A stretch of DNA of 64,000 nt, taken from an uncultured Kordia sp. (lineage in GTDB: Bacteria > Bacteroidota > Bacteroidia > Flavobacteriales > Flavobacteriaceae). The notes below the pieces were generated by a model. The model saw only the letters and a program-made list of their open reading frames with translations, was not told the origin of the DNA and did no database searches. Positions 36,018-41,780 of this stretch are shown one piece after another. A program made the translations under genes and the position numbers. Positions within the stretch are counted from its first letter, which is position 1, and each line of letters opens with the position of its first letter. The stretch is taken from the NCBI RefSeq assembly GCF_947496985.1, contig NZ_CANMEZ010000002.1:496001-560000 (forward strand), given 5' to 3'.

Positions 36018-36095
36018 AGATTTGTTGCTTTTGAGAATGGAATTTTCGATGTATTCTTTCCCTATTATTTTTGATTCACTCTGATAAATAGAAAA

Positions 36096-36129
36096 AGGCA
36101 CTACAATTCCTTTTGTCATTATAGCGCCT
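36096..36129 (-). terminator. terminator of the S41 peptidase gene
   Basis: Arms AGGCACTACAA and TTATAGCGCCT; the two non-Watson-Crick positions are G-U pairs only in minus-strand RNA, and a T-run follows on that strand. It lies 22 bases after the S41 stop codon. Confidence 0.7.
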
Positions 36130-36150
36130 AATGTATTTATTGGTTTAAGG

Positions 36151-37602
36151 TTAGTTTTCTTTTAATAGTTCGAGTACTTTTTCAACAGCTTCATCTTTCT
36201 TTTGCTCTTGTAGTTTACTGACAAATTTATAGCCACTTTCTCGATTGTATTCTATATGATGATGTGCAGGAATTCCAATGTTCTCATAATTAACTCCATC
36301 TGTACTTTCATAGATTTCATTTGACAGTCCATAACTCCAACCATTTGGCAATTGTTTGTCTAGTATATCAGAAAAAATTCCTTCCGTATTAGAACCTATT
36401 CGAATTGCATTTGGCGCAGCTTTCAATGAACTTAATACAAATATTTCGGTAGCGCTTGCCGACAATGGACTTGTTAGGATATACAACTCTCCATTAAATA
36501 CTTTTTTTGCAGGCGAAATACGAATTACATTTGCTGTAGTATATTCTCCTTCTTTGACATACGCTTTCTTTGAAAATACAGTAGTTTCTTCTTTTGTAAA
36601 ATAGCTTAGTATTTTTAAAGCCACTTCATCTGTTCCTCCACCATTAAATCGTAAATCAATAATACATGCTTTTGTTTTTACCAATTCTGGAAAAATAGTG
36701 TCCATAATATATGCTGCGCCATCAACTTCATCTTGTGTTTGATTGTCACTTTCCTCAGTATATTGTTCATACAATGCTTCTGCTTTTTCAGGATCATCAC
36801 CTAAATCGTAATGAGCAAATCCCATCATTCCGTTAATTTGAAGAAACATAACATCTTCATTGATCAATCCCCAATTCAGTATTCCATAATTGTAGGTTTT
36901 ATAATCAGATACATATTTTCCAAATTGCTCAAACTTAAATTCATCAAAATTAATTTTCTTTCGTTGCTTTTTAGGATTGCTTGGAGTTTCAGATTTTTTG
37001 TACGCTACATATTCTTCTGCAATCTCTTCTGGTAATGGAATTCCAACATGTCCATCTTTCATTTCTTTAAGCATATCTTGTAATACAACATATAATTCTA
37101 AAGAAGAAGACTCTGAAGATAGTTTGCTTTTATATTTAGATTTCATCACATTCCAATCAATATTTCTTTCCTTGAAATAGCTGTAATGTTCATTAAATGT
37201 TTGCCACAATGATTCAAAATTAAATAAGGGATCATTTTTTTCTGCTTCACTTAATGGGGCACAATTTTTAGGCATTTTTTCTAAACGTACAAAATCATAC
37301 GTAGTGATTCCCATTTTCACTTTTAGTGTATTTTCATTTTTCAGCTTTAACGAAAGAAACTGTTCTGCTACTTCACGAGGAAATTCTTCAGACGGCAAAC
37401 AATTTATATTGTTTACATCATATAACGATACAACTTCATCCGTAATGTTTACTATTCTTCCGTATCCAATACTTTTCCATGTTCCGTTTATAGTAGCGGT
37501 GATTTCACTTGTTTTGTTTTCCGTTTTTTGACGTGTATTGCTTTTGCATTTTAAAAGGAAAATAATCGTTACTAGAAAAATTAATGTCTTCAGTTTTTTC
37601 AT
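36151..37602 (-). CDS. S41-family peptidase lipoprotein
   Basis: A 483-residue C-terminal-processing-like peptidase. The lipoprotein signal MKKLKTLIFLVTIIFLLKC has its cysteine at residue 19. The mature protein contains a tricorn-like N-terminal helical region (about residues 120-200), then the catalytic core with IIDLRFNGGGTDEVA near residue 318 and the Ser loop LTSPLSASATEIFVL near residue 379, followed by GSNTEGIFSD. There is no obvious PDZ domain. The serine nucleophile is in SASAT; the lysine partner is less clear. It lies inside the cyanophycin locus but has no established link to it. Confidence 0.88.
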   Translation of the reverse strand: MKKLKTLIFLVTIIFLLKCKSNTRQKTENKTSEITATINGTWKSIGYGRIVNITDEVVSLYDVNNINCLPSEEFPREVAEQFLSLKLKNENTLKVKMGITTYDFVRLEKMPKNCAPLSEAEKNDPLFNFESLWQTFNEHYSYFKERNIDWNVMKSKYKSKLSSESSSLELYVVLQDMLKEMKDGHVGIPLPEEIAEEYVAYKKSETPSNPKKQRKKINFDEFKFEQFGKYVSDYKTYNYGILNWGLINEDVMFLQINGMMGFAHYDLGDDPEKAEALYEQYTEESDNQTQDEVDGAAYIMDTIFPELVKTKACIIDLRFNGGGTDEVALKILSYFTKEETTVFSKKAYVKEGEYTTANVIRISPAKKVFNGELYILTSPLSASATEIFVLSSLKAAPNAIRIGSNTEGIFSDILDKQLPNGWSYGLSNEIYESTDGVNYENIGIPAHHHIEYNRESGYKFVSKLQEQKKDEAVEKVLELLKEN

Positions 37603-37705
37603 TTGATACTTGTTTTTGTTTTAGATTGATGATATTTATTTTTACCACAAACTAAGGTCATTATAGTGTACCAAACGCTCCAATGCTTCTATTGGAACCT
37701 ATTTT

Positions 37706-38845
37706 CTAGCTTAAATTGGCTTTTTTGTATTGTGACGGAGAAAGTCCCGTTTCTTTTTTGAAGATTCTGTTGAAACTTGTTTTTGACTTAAATCCACATT
37801 CGTATGCAATTCCTAAAAGTGTATAATTTTCAAAATCTTTTGACGCTAATTTGTCTTTTACAGCAGCCACACGATATTTATTTATGATGTCGTAAAAAGT
37901 GATTTTCATATGCTGATTTAGCATTCCAGATAGTTTTTTATCCGTGGTTGAAATCATCTGCGCCAATTTATTCAATGTTAACGCTTCATCTAAATATGGC
38001 TTATCTGAAATAAAAATGTTTTCTAATCGTGTTTGCAATTCTTGAAACATTTCTTCATCAACAATAGATGTCACTTTGCTTTTTTCTACAATTTTTGATT
38101 GCAAAACAGGTTCTTGAATCAAAAAGTCAGGCACAAATATTTTAGATTGTCGCACTCCATAGTATCCTAAATACCCTATTAATATAACAACTAATATTAG
38201 CGTAATAAAACTAGTATCTATGGCATCTTCGCCTACATATATTTCATAACAAGTTCCTAGTAAATCCAATATTGCTACTAGTAATGTTCCTAGCAACATT
38301 TGTTTTACCCAACCAAAATCTGTTTCAGAAATTGTAGAAAAGTTAGCTTCCATTGCTTTTTTATATCTGTAAAACAGTTTTAGTGAGAATACTAAATAGA
38401 TAAGCAAATACACTATCAAACTCATAAAAAAGACTGCATTGTTATCATTTAAAACCTTTAAATAGTTGAAGACAAATTTTTTATTTACAATTGAAATGAT
38501 AAATGGAATACTAATTACGCCTATATATATAATCAAAGGAATAAAATGAATCCAATTTTTCCTAAGCAGTGTTTTATGATCTTCAAATAATGATTTTATG
38601 TATATATATAATAACGGACCAATAAAAAGTTCTATGGTATCATTAAAAATAAAGGTAATAATATAGAGCAACTTAACTTTATGCACTTCAGCATACGCAT
38701 GAAACATATATAAAAATATAATTCCAAAAAAGAGTATTAATAACTTTTGGGGAAGTTCTTTTTTCTTTGACTTAAATAATATGAGAAGAATCAGGGCGTT
38801 AATTACAATTCCTCCAATTAGCATAAAGTCAATGAGTAGTTTCAT
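37706..38845 (-). CDS. membrane-bound AraC-family transcriptional regulator
   Basis: A 379-residue protein with about seven transmembrane helices (residues 1-235) joined to a C-terminal AraC-type double helix-turn-helix (about 275-375). The second HTH reads LLGIAYECGFKSKTSFNRIFKKETGLSPSQYKK, a strong family match. Such regulators in Bacteroidota are thought to sense signals at the membrane and bind DNA directly. Its neighbours are the S41 peptidase and the isoaspartyl peptidase, so it may control one of these or the cyanophycin genes; that is inference from position. Confidence 0.9.
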   Translation of the reverse strand: MKLLIDFMLIGGIVINALILLILFKSKKKELPQKLLILFFGIIFLYMFHAYAEVHKVKLLYIITFIFNDTIELFIGPLLYIYIKSLFEDHKTLLRKNWIHFIPLIIYIGVISIPFIISIVNKKFVFNYLKVLNDNNAVFFMSLIVYLLIYLVFSLKLFYRYKKAMEANFSTISETDFGWVKQMLLGTLLVAILDLLGTCYEIYVGEDAIDTSFITLILVVILIGYLGYYGVRQSKIFVPDFLIQEPVLQSKIVEKSKVTSIVDEEMFQELQTRLENIFISDKPYLDEALTLNKLAQMISTTDKKLSGMLNQHMKITFYDIINKYRVAAVKDKLASKDFENYTLLGIAYECGFKSKTSFNRIFKKETGLSPSQYKKANLS

Positions 38846-38866
38846 AAAATTTGGCTACTGTGAATA

Positions 38867-39802
38867 TTAGTTACCTTTGTAGATAGAAACTTCTTCTGTT
38901 CCGTTTGAAGATTTACAGGCTCTGTACATTCCCTCGGTGTTGAAAGGCATTGCAATATTTCCTTTAGCATCAACAGCAATTAATCCTCCATCTCCACCAA
39001 TTTTTAGAATGCGCTCGTTAATTACCGTATCTGCTGCTTTTTCTAGTGAATACTCTTTATACTCCATTAAGCTAGATACATCATACGCTACAACGCCACG
39101 AATGAAATACTCACCACTTCCTGTACATGAAACTGCACAAGTTTCATTGTTTGCATAATTTCCAGCGCCAATCATTGGAGAATCTCCTACTCTACCAAAA
39201 CGTTTATTTGTCATACCTCCTGTAGAAGTAGCGGCAGCAATATTTCCATCTTGATCGCACGCAACAGCACCAACAGTTCCAAATTTTGAATCTTTCTTTA
39301 ATGAATGATCTAATTGAAATGTATCTGTATCTTTAATTTCTTGCCATTGATTATATCGTAATTCATCGTAAAAATACGATGGATTTTCTAATTCATAATT
39401 ATGCATTTTAGCAAAATACATTGCGCCTTCTCCCGCCATAAACACATGCTCGCTTTTATCCATTACATCACGTGCTAATGAAACAGGGTTTTTTATTCCT
39501 GTAATTAACGAAACTGCACCTGCATTCAATGTTTTCCCTTCCATAATAGCAGCGTCCATTTCATGTGTTCCTTCCGCAGTAAATACACTTCCTTTTCCAG
39601 CATTAAATAGATGTGAATTCTCCAGTAATTTAACTGCTGTTTCTACCGCTTCTACAGACGACTTCCCTTTTTCAAGCAATTGATAACCTGCATCCAACGC
39701 TTTTTTCAAAGCTGCTTTATATTCAGCTTCTAGTTGTGGTGTCATCATTCCTTTTACTAATGTTCCTGCGCCTCCGTGAATGGCAATTGAGATCGTTTGC
39801 AT
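38867..39802 (-). CDS. isoaspartyl peptidase/L-asparaginase (Ntn hydrolase)
   Basis: A 311-residue plant-type asparaginase. It self-cleaves before a threonine that becomes the nucleophile, here in KFGTVGAVACD near residue 172; IAIHGGAGT near residue 6 and GRVGDSPMIGAGNYAN near residue 208 are family signatures. There is no signal peptide, so it is cytoplasmic. Members split isoaspartyl dipeptides, including the beta-Asp-Arg released by cyanophycinase, which fits with cphA and cphB nearby. It is the only other clear nitrogen-storage gene in the region. Confidence 0.93.
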   Translation of the reverse strand: MQTISIAIHGGAGTLVKGMMTPQLEAEYKAALKKALDAGYQLLEKGKSSVEAVETAVKLLENSHLFNAGKGSVFTAEGTHEMDAAIMEGKTLNAGAVSLITGIKNPVSLARDVMDKSEHVFMAGEGAMYFAKMHNYELENPSYFYDELRYNQWQEIKDTDTFQLDHSLKKDSKFGTVGAVACDQDGNIAAATSTGGMTNKRFGRVGDSPMIGAGNYANNETCAVSCTGSGEYFIRGVVAYDVSSLMEYKEYSLEKAADTVINERILKIGGDGGLIAVDAKGNIAMPFNTEGMYRACKSSNGTEEVSIYKGN

Positions 39803-39823
39803 AGATTTAAAAAGTTAAGGCTC

Positions 39824-39857
39824 GAAAATTACGAATTTGTTATCATTTAAAAAGCAA
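39824..39857 (-). promoter_or_regulatory. candidate promoter of the isoaspartyl peptidase gene
   Basis: Minus strand: -33 TTG (39855-39857), 23-base spacer, and -7 box TAATTTTC (39824-39831), one base off consensus. It lies 22 bases before the start codon. Confidence 0.4.
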
Positions 39858-39916
39858 AATTCAAGAAACTATATCAAAATATTTCACTTCCTATTTAGTC
39901 TTTTTTATGTAAAAAG

Positions 39917-39938
39917 AAAAGCGATCCGAAGATCGCTC
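39917..39938 (-). terminator. terminator of the lanthipeptide-like gene
   Basis: On the minus strand GCGATC-TTCG-GATCGC is followed by TTTTCTTTTT, just after the peptide stop codon. The TTCG loop is shared with the terminators at about 40985 and, with one base changed, 44697. Confidence 0.85.
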
Positions 39939-39945
39939 TCAATAA

Positions 39946-40101
39946 TTAGTCATCACATGGATCACATTTATGATAGATATCTCCTGAAGAGCAAAACAAG
40001 GTATCCCAAGTTCCTCCTTTAATATTTTTTAAGTTTTCAGCTAAAAGAGTTGAAATAGATTCTTTGTTGAGAGACAACGATTTTAAATTTCTTTTTTTCA
40101 T
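39946..40101 (-). CDS. lanthipeptide-like GG-leader peptide
   Basis: A 51-residue peptide. Its leader opens MKKRNLKSLSLNKESIS and ends LKNIKGG at about residue 30. The 21-residue core contains three cysteines and several Ser/Thr (TWDTLFCSSGDIYHKC then DPCDD). The MKK-NLKSL-LNK-SIS pattern is the leader type found on predicted class I lanthipeptides and related GG peptides in Flavobacteriia. No LanB/LanC-like or radical SAM maturase is adjacent, so the enzyme must be elsewhere or the peptide is unmodified. It has its own terminator. Confidence 0.75.
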   Translation of the reverse strand: MKKRNLKSLSLNKESISTLLAENLKNIKGGTWDTLFCSSGDIYHKCDPCDD

Positions 40102-40250
40102 GATTTAAAATTTTGATTAATAAACCTAAAGGTAAGAAAAATAACACCTCTATTTAAAAAAAGTAAATTAGAATTCATTCATTTTCTACAAAGACGAAGA
40201 TGATGATAACGTTTAGCGTATAAAACAGAAAATCAAGAAAATTATATTCT

Positions 40251-40661
40251 TTAATTTATTTTGGAATTTATATTATGAATTAAAAGAGCAACTCCAAATA
40301 AAAATGAAAATAAGAGTATACTTATTCCGAAACTATTACTCATAGGGGTAAATATAAAACATAACAAAACTGAAATAATCAATGAAATCGAATATATGAA
40401 ATCGATCATTTTAGACAGTTTCAATAAAAATAATTTCAAAAATGTATATGATCGATTTTTATATATTGTGAATATAAAGCTGTTTACACTTAAGACTAAA
40501 AGTATAGGTGGTATTAATAAAGTATTGTCTCTTTTCATTCGTATGTATTTTGATAAACTAAACTCATACGGTTCTAACTCAAAATAAACGAAAATTGAAA
40601 GAATAATTATTAGGATAAGTAAGCAAATAAATAAGAAGTTTGATAAATAATTTATTTTCAT
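40251..40661 (-). CDS. small four-helix membrane protein, unknown function
   Basis: A 136-residue, very hydrophobic protein with four predicted helices (residues about 7-27, 48-65, 87-105 and 110-130), flanked by Lys/Arg-rich turns such as RMKRDN and IYKNRSYTF. I recognise no family. It lies directly downstream of the three tandem GG peptides on the same strand, about 100 bases after the last one, so an immunity or transport-helper role is possible but not shown. It could also be an unrelated orphan. Confidence 0.55.
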   Translation of the reverse strand: MKINYLSNFLFICLLILIIILSIFVYFELEPYEFSLSKYIRMKRDNTLLIPPILLVLSVNSFIFTIYKNRSYTFLKLFLLKLSKMIDFIYSISLIISVLLCFIFTPMSNSFGISILLFSFLFGVALLIHNINSKIN

Positions 40662-40762
40662 AAATCAAATATAACAAATATAATTAGCTCAATATTTAGG
40701 TCATCCAATTCATTGAATGTTGTCAATATATAAATTAAACATCTTGGAAATAAAGATAGGCT

Positions 40763-40870
40763 TTACGCTATATTATTAGGTTTCGTTCTATCAACATCAT
40801 CGACTTCTTGCGCTCCGCCGTAAATAGTATTCATTTGTATTTTCGTTAATTCTTGAAATTTTTCTAACAT
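40763..40870 (-). CDS. GG-leader peptide A of a tandem set
   Basis: A 35-residue peptide: leader MLEKFQELTKIQMNTIYGG, then a 16-residue acidic core without cysteine (AQEVDDVDRTKPNNIA). Its leader length, MLxxF start and GG site match peptides B and C upstream. Promoter and 5' region are nearly the same as those of peptide B, showing recent tandem duplication. No family or activity is known to me. Confidence 0.65.
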   Translation of the reverse strand: MLEKFQELTKIQMNTIYGGAQEVDDVDRTKPNNIA

Positions 40871-40900
40871 AACTAAAAAATTTAAAATTAATATATAGTA

Positions 40901-40931
40901 TGAAAGTAAAACAGCAAAAAAGCGAAAACAA
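40901..40931 (-). promoter_or_regulatory. promoter of peptide A
   Basis: Minus strand: -33 TTG (40929-40931), 20-base spacer, TACTTTCA (40901-40908). Spacing and boxes are identical in the promoter of peptide B at 41134-41164. The -7 box departs from TAnnTTTG in its last two bases. Confidence 0.5.
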
Positions 40932-40984
40932 GAATCGTTACATTTGGTTTATAAAACAAAGGTGATTAAAAAAGTAGAAAAGAA

Positions 40985-41006
40985 AAAGCGAACCGAAGTT
41001 CGCTTT
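40985..41006 (-). terminator. terminator of peptide B
   Basis: Minus strand AAAGCGAAC-TTCG-GTTCGCTTT followed by TTCTTTT, 8 bases after the peptide B stop codon. Confidence 0.85.
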
Positions 41007-41014
41007 AAAGAAGA

Positions 41015-41104
41015 TTACAACAAAATAGCATCTTCAATAATGACATACCCTCCAGTAATAGAGTTAGAATTCTGAATCTCGAATTTTTCAAATTGTGATA
41101 ACAT
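41015..41104 (-). CDS. GG-leader peptide B of a tandem set
   Basis: A 29-residue peptide: leader MLSQFEKFEIQNSNSITGG, then a 10-residue hydrophobic core (YVIIEDAILL). It is the shortest of the three and is too small for ordinary gene calling. Evidence that it is real: leader similarity to peptide C (FEKFEI against FKNFEI), a promoter copied in peptide A, and a terminator 8 bases after the stop. The core is so short that a signalling peptide is as likely as a bacteriocin. Confidence 0.65.
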   Translation of the reverse strand: MLSQFEKFEIQNSNSITGGYVIIEDAILL

Positions 41105-41133
41105 AATAATAAATTTTAAAATTAATAATGATA

Positions 41134-41164
41134 TGAAAGTAAAACAGGAAAGAATGAGAAACAA
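41134..41164 (-). promoter_or_regulatory. promoter of peptide B
   Basis: Minus strand: TTG (41162-41164), 20-base spacer, TACTTTCA (41134-41141). The surrounding 100 bases align well with the region upstream of peptide A, including CCTTTGATTCATAAACC against CCTTTGTTTTATAAACC. Confidence 0.5.
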
Positions 41165-41224
41165 GAATCACCACCTAAGGTTTATGAATCAAAGGTTATA
41201 AAAACAGTAGTATGAAAAAAGAAA

Positions 41225-41288
41225 AAGCGGCCCGAAAGTCAGTCACGGTCAGAATTTCTTCCGACCGTGACTGAACCGAAGCCCGCTT
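41225..41288 (-). terminator. compound terminator of peptide C with a nested hairpin
   Basis: Outer stem AAGCGG/CCGCTT (41225-41230 and 41283-41288), inner perfect 10-bp stem AGTCACGGTC/GACCGTGACT (41241-41250 and 41263-41272). The sequence CCGAA appears on both sides of the inner hairpin (41232-41236 and 41276-41280), as though a hairpin was inserted in the loop of the usual CGAA-loop terminator. Confidence 0.75.
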
Positions 41289-41318
41289 AAATTAAAAAAC
41301 TATAAATCACCCGCCGTC

Positions 41319-41501
41319 TTAGCTATTGTTTTGCGACTGTTCTTCATTATGCTCCGGGTCAGTAATGTAAGTACTCCAATTGGCTGATTTTTCGTGATAA
41401 TCAGTATTAGACGACTCTTCTTCATTATGCTCTGGATCAGTAATCCCTCCATATACATTTTGTGGTTTTTCAATTTCGAAATTTTTAAATTTTTCTAACA
41501 T
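41319..41501 (-). CDS. GG-leader peptide C with duplicated acidic core
   Basis: A 60-residue peptide: leader MLEKFKNFEIEKPQNVYGG (19 residues), then a core in which ITDPEHNEE occurs twice, at about residues 20-28 and 46-54. The two copies are also near-identical in DNA (26 bases with 2 changes, 41341-41366 and 41419-41444), so the duplication is recent or conserved. The Thr followed by Asp/Glu pattern, in repeats, recalls multi-core graspetides (ester-linked peptides made by ATP-grasp ligases), but no such ligase is adjacent. There are no cysteines. Confidence 0.75.
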   Translation of the reverse strand: MLEKFKNFEIEKPQNVYGGITDPEHNEEESSNTDYHEKSANWSTYITDPEHNEEQSQNNS

Positions 41502-41780
41502 AATAATTGATTTTTTAAATTAATAATGTCTAATGTAGAAATAAAGTGATTACAGTTTATATACGAGTTTATAAGTGTAAAGTAGTAATCAATAAACGTT
41601 CAGCGGAAATTTATAAACGTAAAACTGATAACAGTATATTTACACGATAACTTTCAATTCATAAGCGAATTGATATAAAATAGTTATGATGAAATATACT
41701 ATCTAGTGTGAAACATTCTTTTTTTATTAGAGAATCTTAGTAATATTCTTAAATTTGAATTTCCATCAAATTTTCAACCC
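41502..41780. other. intergenic region between peptide C and polA
   Basis: About 280 A/T-rich bases with the leader of peptide C on the minus strand and the polA promoter on the plus strand. No further small gene is recognised. Confidence 0.6.
41727..41757 (+). promoter_or_regulatory. polA promoter
   Basis: Near-consensus -33 TTA (41727-41729), 20-base spacer, and a perfect -7 box TAAATTTG (41750-41757), 23 bases before the start codon. Confidence 0.55.
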
